Assembly: GCA_033810155.1 (NCBI GenBank)
Contig: JAPXKJ010000003.1
Location: forward strand, 1-64,000
Direction: 5' to 3'
DNA: 64,000 bases
Origin: UBA3907 sp033810155
GTDB lineage: Bacteria > Bacillota > Sulfobacillia > Fermentithermobacillales > Fermentithermobacillaceae
Below, piece by piece: positions 53,454-61,114 of this stretch (position 1 is the first letter of the stretch; the number at the start of each line of letters is the position of its first letter). Made by a program: the position numbers and the translations under genes. The notes under the pieces are model-generated. The model made no database searches. It worked only from the letters and a program-made list of their open reading frames with translations, and had not been told where the DNA came from.

Positions 53454-54248
53454 ATGATAGACATTTCGGAAATTGCCGGATTTAAAGTATGCCTTAACGA
53501 AAGCGGCTGTCTTGAGTTCGGAGAAGGTGTATTAGCACCGCATCCTGAGGCCCGAAAACGTCGAGACGCGGTGGACGTGCTCCTTTATTCGGAACAAGCG
53601 GGACCAGATACCCTGTACCTAATGTACAGGGGTACAGGCCTGGAAAAAGATAGAATTTCTATGGCCAATGCGGGGTTAAGGTACGACATAACAGTAATAT
53701 ATCCGGGCAAAGTCGGCTTCGAATATGTAAAGACAGTAGGGCACTATCATCCGCAGGCGCCTGGGAGTTCTTACACATACCCAGAGGTATACCAAGTGTT
53801 GCATGGGAAAGCCCATTTCCTTATGCAAAAAGGCGGAAACATAAGTGGCGAAGTAGAAGACTTCGTAGTGGCCGACTTCGATAAAGGTGATATCTTGCTT
53901 ATTCCGCCTCACTATGCGCACGTTACGGTTAACCCAGGCCCTGAACCTCTTGTCATCGCAAATTGGATTGCCAGAGACTGTTCCTCAGTGTACGAACCTA
54001 TAAGGGCTCGAAAAGGGATGGCATATTACGACGTTGAATACAAGGGGCAAAGTATATTCATGCCCAACGACACTTACAGTGAACATCCGAAGCCCAGGCT
54101 AGAAAAACCCAGAGACTTTTCTAAGGTAGGTCTTTACAGGGAAAGAAGCATATATGGATCGTGGCAAGATGGTGCCGATTTAGGTTTCCTGGTCAAACCT
54201 CATCTTTACGAAAGTCTTTGGAATGATGTGCAGGGAAAAAGCGGATAG
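53454..54248 (+). CDS. Cupin-type glucose-6-phosphate isomerase
   Basis: Metal-dependent phosphoglucose isomerase of the cupin family first known from archaea, unrelated to the common PGI. It has about 264 residues. Metal ligands appear in VGHYHPQ (two His) and YPEVYQVL (Glu), with a further His in PPHYAHVTV. FANW-like and GMAYYDVEY motifs also match. The ATG at 53454 is 6 bases after GGAGG; the ATG at 53448 abuts it and is unlikely. It overlaps nothing once rapZ is started at 54289. Confidence 0.88.
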   Translation: MIDISEIAGFKVCLNESGCLEFGEGVLAPHPEARKRRDAVDVLLYSEQAGPDTLYLMYRGTGLEKDRISMANAGLRYDITVIYPGKVGFEYVKTVGHYHPQAPGSSYTYPEVYQVLHGKAHFLMQKGGNISGEVEDFVVADFDKGDILLIPPHYAHVTVNPGPEPLVIANWIARDCSSVYEPIRARKGMAYYDVEYKGQSIFMPNDTYSEHPKPRLEKPRDFSKVGLYRERSIYGSWQDGADLGFLVKPHLYESLWNDVQGKSG

Positions 54249-54288
54249 TGACAAGTTAGGTTCCACTGAAATAGAGGGAGATCTCGCT

Positions 54289-55182
54289 TTGGACTCAAAT
54301 ACTACCAGTTTGATCATTATCACGGGCCTATCAGGAGCGGGCAAGTCCAGCGTCCTAAGGACACTGGAGGATTTTGGCTATTTTTGCGTAGATAACCTTC
54401 CGCCATCGTTGATTCCGACTTTCATGGAACTGTGTACGCAAGCACGAAAGCCCATTGACAAAATAGCAATCGTCGTGGATATAAGGGGCGGCGAGTTTTT
54501 CCATGACTTATCTCGCGCCCTTACCGACGTCAAAGAAACTGGCATTCGACCGGTTATCTTGTTCCTTGAAGCTGATGACGATACCCTAATCAGACGTTAC
54601 AAATTTACGCGGCGAAGACACCCTCTTTCGGAACAAAGTGGCGTGCTCGAAAGCATAAGAGACGAGAGAGAGATGCTAAAGGACATACGCGATAAAGCCC
54701 ACCTAGTCATAGATACCAGCAATCTAGAGAGCCAAGATCTGAGGCAGCAAATAATAGAGATAGTGTCTAGGACCGTTAATTTGGAGCAGCTTATAATCAA
54801 CGTCCTGACTTTTGGATTCAAGCACGGTATTCCTCTAGATGCAGATCTAGTGTTTGACGTTCGGTTTCTGCCGAACCCATATTACGTAGAGGAATTAAAG
54901 ACGCAGTCCGGACTAGATGAAGAAGTGGCGAAATACGTTCTTGAAGCGCCTGTGAGCCAAAAATTCCTACAATACTCAACAGAATTTCTAGACTTCCTAA
55001 TACCTAATTTCATTGAAGAGGGCAAGACCCATCTCACGATTGCCATTGGTTGCACAGGTGGTCGCCATCGATCTGTAGTTATCGGTGAGAAAATAAGAGA
55101 GTACCTAGAGTCCAGAGGCTACATGGTGATTGTAGAACATAGAGACATCAGGCTTGGTGAAGATAGAGGTGATGACTCATGA
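54289..55182 (+). CDS. rapZ: RapZ/YvcJ family RNase adapter (P-loop ATPase)
   Basis: About 297 residues with Walker A GLSGAGKSS just after the N-terminus, followed by DNLPPSLIP and the late IAIGCTGGRHRSVV motif, which identify RapZ/YvcJ. In Gammaproteobacteria it controls GlmS mRNA decay; the role in Bacillota is less clear. The open frame begins at 54223 inside the cupin gene, but the TTG at 54289 has GAGGGAG 8 bases upstream and puts the P-loop at the normal position. Coupled to yvcK by ATGA. Confidence 0.94.
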   Translation: MDSNTTSLIIITGLSGAGKSSVLRTLEDFGYFCVDNLPPSLIPTFMELCTQARKPIDKIAIVVDIRGGEFFHDLSRALTDVKETGIRPVILFLEADDDTLIRRYKFTRRRHPLSEQSGVLESIRDEREMLKDIRDKAHLVIDTSNLESQDLRQQIIEIVSRTVNLEQLIINVLTFGFKHGIPLDADLVFDVRFLPNPYYVEELKTQSGLDEEVAKYVLEAPVSQKFLQYSTEFLDFLIPNFIEEGKTHLTIAIGCTGGRHRSVVIGEKIREYLESRGYMVIVEHRDIRLGEDRGDDS

Positions 55183-56174
55183 AATCATCCGTTCTGCCTA
55201 AAGTCGTAGCAATAGGCGGCGGAACTGGTCTTTCTACGATCTTGCGAGGGCTTAAATCGTTTCCCTGCGAGATTTCTGCTATAGTCACAGTTGCAGACGA
55301 TGGGGGTAGCTCGGGGCGACTCAGAAAAGATATGGGCATACTGCCACCAGGGGATATCCGCAACTGTATCATAGCGCTCGCTGAAGCAGAGACGGATATG
55401 ACTGCGCTATTTGGTCACAGATTCCAAAAAGGCGAGTTGAAAGGCCACAGCTTCGGCAACCTATTCTTAGCGGCGATGACTGAGATGACTGGCGATTTCC
55501 AGGTAGCCATAAGGACGATGTCAAGGATTCTCGCAGTAAAGGGAAAGGTTTTACCTGCAACCTTGAGCAACGTAACCCTTGTAGCAGATATGGGAGATGG
55601 TACTAAAGTACTTGGAGAAACAAACATTCCGGCTGCTAACGGGAAAATCAAAAGAGTGAGCCTGGTACCTGAAAACCCACCTGCTCTAGACGAAGCCATG
55701 TACGCGATCGACACTGCAGATATAATAGTAATCGGTCCCGGAAGCTTGTACACCTCCATAATACCGAATCTCCTCGTCCAAGGAATACCCGGTGCCATCA
55801 AGAAGTCCAAGGGCAACAAAGTGTACATCTGTAACATCATGACTCAACCTGGTGAAACTGACGGTTACTCTGCTTGTGACCATGTGAGAGCAATCGAAGA
55901 ACATGCGGGAAGATTGTTCACCTACGTAGTCGTAAACACGGGTGTGCCTTCCAACGAATTGTCGGAAAAATACGCAATTGAGAACAAACGCCTAGTATTA
56001 CCCGACATTGATGCGCTGCGTGCGGCAGGTTACATGCCAATTACAGGCGATTTTCTTGCAAGCAGTGATATAGCACACCACGATTCATATATAATCGCCC
56101 GTACCATATTGGATCTTGCCGACCCACGCAACACATATGACAACATCGAGATTACCAAGGCAGGTTTAGATTAG
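55179..56174 (+). CDS. yvcK: YvcK/CofD-like gluconeogenesis factor
   Basis: UDP-sugar-binding protein of the CofD-like fold, 331 residues, needed for growth on gluconeogenic carbon and for wall synthesis in B. subtilis. GGGTGLSTILRGLK, VADDGGSSGRLR and PGDIRNCI are diagnostic. It overlaps rapZ by 4 bases, and whiA starts 4 bases after it, the standard Bacillota order. Confidence 0.96.
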   Translation: MKSSVLPKVVAIGGGTGLSTILRGLKSFPCEISAIVTVADDGGSSGRLRKDMGILPPGDIRNCIIALAEAETDMTALFGHRFQKGELKGHSFGNLFLAAMTEMTGDFQVAIRTMSRILAVKGKVLPATLSNVTLVADMGDGTKVLGETNIPAANGKIKRVSLVPENPPALDEAMYAIDTADIIVIGPGSLYTSIIPNLLVQGIPGAIKKSKGNKVYICNIMTQPGETDGYSACDHVRAIEEHAGRLFTYVVVNTGVPSNELSEKYAIENKRLVLPDIDALRAAGYMPITGDFLASSDIAHHDSYIIARTILDLADPRNTYDNIEITKAGLD

Positions 56175-56177
56175 AGA

Positions 56178-57071
56178 GTGAAACTCGAGAAAGACACCTT
56201 TTCGAGGACAGTAAAAGAGGAACTATCCAGAGTTGAGACGATGGACTATCGCGAGGCATTCTGGGAGTATTATGCTCTCAGTCTGCTCTTATTCTCCCAC
56301 ACATCACCCGACGACCGGTTTGATTTTGAGTCCGCCAAAGGCCAGGTGAAGCCATATCTCTTGCGCAGGATGTTCTACCTTGATAAGGTGATAAACACCG
56401 GCAATGAGCATTCAAATGGCAACCGGCCCAAAGGCCTCGTTGAACTCAAATACGATGTGAAAGCTAGGAGAGCCTTTTTAAGAGGCGTTTTTCTCGCAAA
56501 AGGTTCTCTTTCATCGCCGCTGAAACAACATCATCTAGAGTTTGTTCTTCCAAAAAAGGAAAAGGCACTTGTCGTCTCCAACCTTCTAAGGGTTGATGGC
56601 CTTAAGACTGGGATTACCCAACGTAGAGGTTCGTGGATCGTATATATGAAAAACGGTGATGAAATATCCGAATTCCTCACAATGCTTGGAGCATCACGTT
56701 CCGTGCTCAAATACGAAGAAATTAGAGTGCAGAAAGCCTTAAAAAGTTCTGTCCAGCGGCAAGTTAATATGGATAAAGCTAATGTTTCAAGAACGGTAGA
56801 ATCATCGTTGGGTCAAATAGCCGACATCGAACTCATAGACGAGGAAGTTGGCTTACGCTCATTGCCACCCGCCTTGAAAGAAGTAGCTCAGGCGAGGCTC
56901 GCAAATCCGTCCTTGACCTTAGAAGAACTGGGACAGACCCTCAACCCGCCAATTTCCAAATCTGCAGTCAATCATAGGTTGCGTAGAATATCGAAGAGAG
57001 CAGCATCCATAAAAGAAGGAAAACCCAAAGGGACAAGGGATAGCCCTGAGGGTTTGCCTCAACGGGGATAA
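56178..57071 (+). CDS. whiA: WhiA family DNA-binding protein
   Basis: A 297-residue protein with an N-terminal LAGLIDADG-like homing endonuclease fold that lacks catalytic function (LRGVFLAKGSLSSP). Its C-terminal HTH has LRSLPPALKEVAQARLANP and SKSAVNHRLRRI. It regulates division and chromosome segregation genes in Gram-positive bacteria. The start is a GTG. Last gene of the plus-strand run; it converges on the minus-strand gene at 57083 with an 11-base gap and no visible terminator. Confidence 0.95.
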   Translation: MKLEKDTFSRTVKEELSRVETMDYREAFWEYYALSLLLFSHTSPDDRFDFESAKGQVKPYLLRRMFYLDKVINTGNEHSNGNRPKGLVELKYDVKARRAFLRGVFLAKGSLSSPLKQHHLEFVLPKKEKALVVSNLLRVDGLKTGITQRRGSWIVYMKNGDEISEFLTMLGASRSVLKYEEIRVQKALKSSVQRQVNMDKANVSRTVESSLGQIADIELIDEEVGLRSLPPALKEVAQARLANPSLTLEELGQTLNPPISKSAVNHRLRRISKRAASIKEGKPKGTRDSPEGLPQRG

Positions 57072-57082
57072 ATCAAGAGAGC

Positions 57083-57478
57083 CTATTCAATAACAATCTC
57101 AACATGCTGGCCTTCGTCCTCATCAACCACATCAATCAGTTTACCTCGAAAACCGTAAGATAAAGCTTCACTTAGATCGTTAAGATCTACTCCCATCTCA
57201 TCTAGGTCTACACCACTTACAGATGAGAACTTGTTGCCGGTTTTGAGCGCCCAATTGACGAGTTTCATAGGAAGATTAACCATGACTTTGGGTTTATTTG
57301 CCCCCAAATCAGTCACCCTGATTTTGAGCCACCTAGCAGGTGTCTGAGGTACATCTAGCTCAGACACTTCGGTAGGCAACTCCATCGCCTCAAGCAATCC
57401 TACAGCCTCATCCGCAGTAATCTTGCCATCCCTTAACATCTCCAAAACGCGAAGTCTCTCTTCATCCATGATTTCCAT
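57083..57478 (-). CDS. Small protein with SHOCT/YvlB-type helical N-terminus
   Basis: 131 residues of unknown function. Residues 4-32 (EERLRVLEMLRDGKITADEA) form a helical module also found in the two upstream genes. The rest is beta-rich, ends with an acidic tail, and resembles the C-terminal part of small YvlB-neighbourhood proteins. The ATG follows AAGGAGG. It lies 11 bases after the DUF4097 gene and is probably a partner of that protein. Confidence 0.7.
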   Translation of the reverse strand: MEIMDEERLRVLEMLRDGKITADEAVGLLEAMELPTEVSELDVPQTPARWLKIRVTDLGANKPKVMVNLPMKLVNWALKTGNKFSSVSGVDLDEMGVDLNDLSEALSYGFRGKLIDVVDEDEGQHVEIVIE

Positions 57479-57489
57479 AGCGCCTCCTT

Positions 57490-58674
57490 CTAGAGAAATT
57501 CTACTGATATCCTGCCTGAACTAGTCGATGCCTTCAAGGAACCCTTTGATTCCGCTTCTGCAAACCCTTTGCTGCAAGCTCTATAGTGCCTGGTTCGCAA
57601 GTGTTTCTTTCTTTCATCGATTAAAACGTCTACGTCTCCCATCCCGTCTACATCGACCGCTCCGCTGTTAGTGACCAAATCTACCTCATAGGAATCAGTC
57701 TCGCCTTTACGGATCTTCGCTTCAATAGGTCCATTGCTCGTCTTGAGGTTCCAATTCCCTGTCCCTGTGAGTTCCACAACTATCCGCCCATTCATCGTCT
57801 TTGCGGTCATGTTGCGAGATTCGCCTTCGTACTCAATTCGACCATTCATATCCGTCATCTCTACATCGCAGAATCTGCAACCTCTAGCCTCAATACGACC
57901 ATTCATGGTCTCTGCAGTACATTTTTTGCCTGACGCATTTTCGATGGCTATCCGCCCGTTGGCGGTATTTAGTTCCAGCACCTCAAACTTTGTGTCTAGC
58001 GCTTCAATCCGCCCGTTAGCTGTTTTAGCTCTACACCGGGAGCCTGATATTCCCTGCACAGTTATGCGCCCGTTGGCTGAGTGAAGATTTACGGTAGCCC
58101 TTCTGTCTGCAGGCAGAGTAAGCATGAAATCTACCGAGAGATTTCTGCTCCCAAGACGCTGGCGTTCCTTCGCGATCGCACTAAGGGCCAAGCCCGTATG
58201 GCTAAACTCGAAGCAACCTTCAAGAATCTTCTCGGCCTCTTCTTCAGTTTCCGCATTTGCTTTCTTCAAAACCTCTAGGCGGTAGCCTGATCTATCCCAA
58301 CTCCTCACTTCTATGACGCCATTTGCAGACTGCAAATCAACCTCAATCTCGCCTTCTGGGTCTAGCTCACCTTGGAATTCTTCCGATAGTTCAAACCGGG
58401 GACCACGTGACGCACCGCCGGAAAACATCTGGGTTATGCGTTCAGCCAAACTCTCGGCTCTTGATTCTGCAAGTTCCTCTATTTTTTCCACCGCTTGCTC
58501 TATTGACGCCTCTCTACCCTCTGTGTCATCTGAAATGCCACGCATAGATTTGAGAGGTGGCTTCGGCGCCGGCTTAGATCCTAAGAGAGCATTGAGCAAC
58601 TCGGCACCTTGTTCCGGCGTAATCTTGCCATCTTTAACCATTTCCAAGACAAGCATCTTTTCCTCTTTTGACAC
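57490..58674 (-). CDS. DUF4097 beta-repeat protein with N-terminal helical module
   Basis: 394 residues. The N-terminal 30 (EEKMLVLEMVKDGKITPEQG) repeat the helical module. A linker follows, and from about residue 125 onward a regular run of about ten short beta repeats appears, each centred on (S/T)(A/M/S)NGRI. Period is about 20 residues, typical of DUF4097/YvlB-like right-handed beta structures. There is no signal peptide or membrane helix. Similar proteins belong to envelope-stress operons in Bacillota. The start is a GTG behind GAGGGGG. Confidence 0.82.
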   Translation of the reverse strand: MSKEEKMLVLEMVKDGKITPEQGAELLNALLGSKPAPKPPLKSMRGISDDTEGREASIEQAVEKIEELAESRAESLAERITQMFSGGASRGPRFELSEEFQGELDPEGEIEVDLQSANGVIEVRSWDRSGYRLEVLKKANAETEEEAEKILEGCFEFSHTGLALSAIAKERQRLGSRNLSVDFMLTLPADRRATVNLHSANGRITVQGISGSRCRAKTANGRIEALDTKFEVLELNTANGRIAIENASGKKCTAETMNGRIEARGCRFCDVEMTDMNGRIEYEGESRNMTAKTMNGRIVVELTGTGNWNLKTSNGPIEAKIRKGETDSYEVDLVTNSGAVDVDGMGDVDVLIDERKKHLRTRHYRACSKGFAEAESKGSLKASTSSGRISVEFL

Positions 58675-58705
58675 ATTTCTTCCCCCTCGTCATGTACTGA
58701 GAACC

Positions 58706-59107
58706 TTATCTACGACCCAAGTTCTTCAACATCCTGGTTGCGTCCTGAACGCTTATCTCCCCACTATCGAGCCTATCCAAGATCATTTTTCGCTGTTCTG
58801 AGTATCTTTCTTCGTCTACATAACCAGGCTCTTCCCCATCTACGGGATACCCTAGCGCCCTTATCAACGATTCCAGCCTACTCCTTACAGTGGGATATGA
58901 GATTCCTAACTCTCGCTCAACCTCTTTGATGTTGCCGCGGTTCTTTATAAATACTTCTGCAAACCCTTTTTGTTCAGGCGTAAGCGAACAGAACTTACAC
59001 AGCTCAAAGTTACCTGATATTTTGGTATGACATACAGGACATTCCAGTTCCGTAACCTCCATAGGCTGAGAACAAACAGGGCACCTTCCAATCACTTCAT
59101 TTGGCAT
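58706..59107 (-). CDS. DUF2089 family zinc-ribbon/HTH regulator
   Basis: 133 residues. Three Cys pairs (C9/C12, C23/C26, C37/C40) form zinc-ribbon-like knuckles. A helix-turn-helix follows (NIKEVERELGISYPTVRSRLE). The C-terminus (RYSEQRKMILDRLDSGEISVQDA) is the same helical module seen in the two following genes. It is probably a transcription factor that controls its own operon. The ATG has an AAGGTGGGAT ribosome site close to a strong promoter. Confidence 0.85.
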   Translation of the reverse strand: MPNEVIGRCPVCSQPMEVTELECPVCHTKISGNFELCKFCSLTPEQKGFAEVFIKNRGNIKEVERELGISYPTVRSRLESLIRALGYPVDGEEPGYVDEERYSEQRKMILDRLDSGEISVQDATRMLKNLGRR

Positions 59108-59130
59108 ACTTCATCCCACCTTTCTTCATC

Positions 59131-59180
59131 AATATATGACGTGGGTTTAGAAATGTCAATAGCAATGTTAATAATATTAA
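59131..59180 (-). promoter_or_regulatory. Strong promoter and upstream palindrome for the DUF2089 operon
   Basis: On the minus strand TTGACA (59154-59159) and TATATT (59131-59136) are separated by exactly 17 bases and end about 25 bases before the ATG. Just upstream of the -35, TTAATA-A-TATTAA (59168-59180) is a perfect palindrome and a candidate operator. Binding by DUF2089 is an inference. Confidence 0.8.
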
Positions 59181-59203
59181 TTGATCGATTGAACTCTCTT
59201 GTG

Positions 59204-61114
59204 TTAGCGGTGAGTATCGAAGTATTCGAGGATGGATGAAGCGAGTTTTGGACCTATCCCTTTTATTTTAACAAGCTCCTCGTAGGACGCAGATTTCACG
59301 GCGTCTACGCTACCAAAAGCCTTCAGAAGATCTTTGGATTTTTTAGGACCGAGGCCCGGGATTTGTGACAATTCAGTACCTAGACGTTTTTTATCCCTTA
59401 TCTTTCGATGGTATGAGAGAGCAAATCTGTGTGCTTCGTCGCGAATCCTAATAACTAAGAACAAAGCGCCTGAATCTTCCGGAAGCACTACAGGTTGCGA
59501 CCTGTGAGGCAAAAAAATCTCTTCGTTCCGCTCTGCCAAACCTGCTATAGGTATATCCAATTTCAGTTCATCCAAAACTTGCTTTGCTGCGCTGACTTGC
59601 CCCTTGCCCCCATCGACGATTATTAGGTCGGGAAATATCGCAAACTTGCTCTGCCTTCTGGGCATATCACCCTCTTTTTCTAAGGCATCCCTTTCTTTAA
59701 TTCCCCTCTTGAAACGCCTCCACATCACTTCTTGCATCATCGCATAATCATCAGGTTTTCCGTCTACTTTCATGCGAAACCGCCGATACGAAGACTTGTC
59801 GGGTTTGCCATCTAGCAATAAGACCATAGATGCGACAGCTTCCTTACCGGAAGTATTAGATATGTCATAGCATTCTATTCGTTGAGGGGGTTCGGATAGT
59901 CCTAAGGCATCTGCCAAATCTCGTAGGGCTTTTATAGTTTCCTGGGTCTGCCTTTCGTATCTAGGTATGTACGCTTGCATCATAGCTCTTGAGTTGTCGT
60001 TAGCCATAGATACTAAGTCTTTCAACACTCCTCTTTTGGGCACCCTTATTCTCAACCCTGTGTATTTACTGATTTCATCTACATCAGGCAGTGAGACAGG
60101 AATCACAACCTCTTTTGGGATAAAAGAAGCATTCGGGTAGTATTGGCTCACAAATGCGCTTATTATTTCATGGTCTTCATCCAGCTCAGTCCCCGTAAGA
60201 ACGAATCCTTCCCTGCCCATAAGTTTACCCTCTCTTACTGGCAAAAGAGCAACAAAACTAAGCTTCCCCGAACGCGCCAATCCCAAGATGTCTCGATTTT
60301 TCATGTCGGGAAGCACGATTTTCTGCTTTTGAGTCACATCATCAAGCGCGGAGATTCGATCCCTGATCCTTGCAGCTTCTTCAAAATCGAGGTTCTCAGC
60401 GCATCGTTCCATACGTGCAGATAGGGTATCCCTTACATCTTTGTGGCGACCTTCCAGGAACTTGATTACACCGTCTATTGTTTCCATGTAGGAATCTCTA
60501 TCTAAGTTCCCGGTGCAAGGACCCAGACATCTTCCTATCTGATAGTCCAAACATGGGCGGGAAGCCTGGGACAAATGCGCGTCTGAACAGGTTCTATAAG
60601 GAAAAATCCGGCGCAACAACGAAAGCGTTTCTCTAAGCGAACCGGCTTTCGTAAACGGCCCGAAGTAGCGCGCTCCATCCTGGTTCATTCTCCTTACTAC
60701 AGTAACTCTTGGCCACTCTTCCTCTAAGTCGATTCTGAGGTAAGGATAGTTCTTGTCATCTCGCAACAAGATGTTGTATCGAGGTCGGTATTTTTTTATG
60801 AGGTTGCACTCTAAGATTAAAGCTTCCGCTTCCGAATCTACGATTATCGTTTCGAGGCCGCCTACTCTTTCCATAAGCGCTTCCGTCTTAGCTGACAAGT
60901 TCGATGCAAAGTAAGAACGAACCCTGTTCTTGAGATTCCTAGCTTTGCCAACATACAATACCTCACCCGATTCGTCGCGAAACACATATACCCCTGGAGA
61001 AGCAGACAGATCTTTTGTCTTTTCTGCCAAAACTCCACGATTACCCCTGATACCGGCCCATATATGTTCCTGCGGGCTAACTTTCACGCTCATCAACCCC
61101 GGCAAGAGTGACAT
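59204..61114 (-). CDS. uvrC: Excinuclease ABC subunit C
   Basis: Dual-incision nuclease of nucleotide excision repair. In order: GIY-YIG domain (SPGVYVFRDESGEVLYVGKA, about 39-58), Cys-rich link (CLDYQIGRCLGPC), UVR motif (LDFEEAARIRD), RNase H-like domain (ECYDISNTSG; DGGKGQ) and C-terminal helix-hairpin-helix pair (IPGLGPKKSKDLL). It overlaps uvrA by 38 bases. The first 25-30 residues are unlike other UvrC proteins, so the true start is probably internal (for example the TTG before AEKTKDL), but no start has a clearly better ribosome site. Confidence 0.95.
   Translation of the reverse strand: MSLLPGLMSVKVSPQEHIWAGIRGNRGVLAEKTKDLSASPGVYVFRDESGEVLYVGKARNLKNRVRSYFASNLSAKTEALMERVGGLETIIVDSEAEALILECNLIKKYRPRYNILLRDDKNYPYLRIDLEEEWPRVTVVRRMNQDGARYFGPFTKAGSLRETLSLLRRIFPYRTCSDAHLSQASRPCLDYQIGRCLGPCTGNLDRDSYMETIDGVIKFLEGRHKDVRDTLSARMERCAENLDFEEAARIRDRISALDDVTQKQKIVLPDMKNRDILGLARSGKLSFVALLPVREGKLMGREGFVLTGTELDEDHEIISAFVSQYYPNASFIPKEVVIPVSLPDVDEISKYTGLRIRVPKRGVLKDLVSMANDNSRAMMQAYIPRYERQTQETIKALRDLADALGLSEPPQRIECYDISNTSGKEAVASMVLLLDGKPDKSSYRRFRMKVDGKPDDYAMMQEVMWRRFKRGIKERDALEKEGDMPRRQSKFAIFPDLIIVDGGKGQVSAAKQVLDELKLDIPIAGLAERNEEIFLPHRSQPVVLPEDSGALFLVIRIRDEAHRFALSYHRKIRDKKRLGTELSQIPGLGPKKSKDLLKAFGSVDAVKSASYEELVKIKGIGPKLASSILEYFDTHR

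Noticed and set aside
57734..58084. Regularly spaced similar short sequences resembling a repeat or CRISPR-like array
   Set aside because: The period and sequence are explained by the NGRI beta repeats of the DUF4097 protein.
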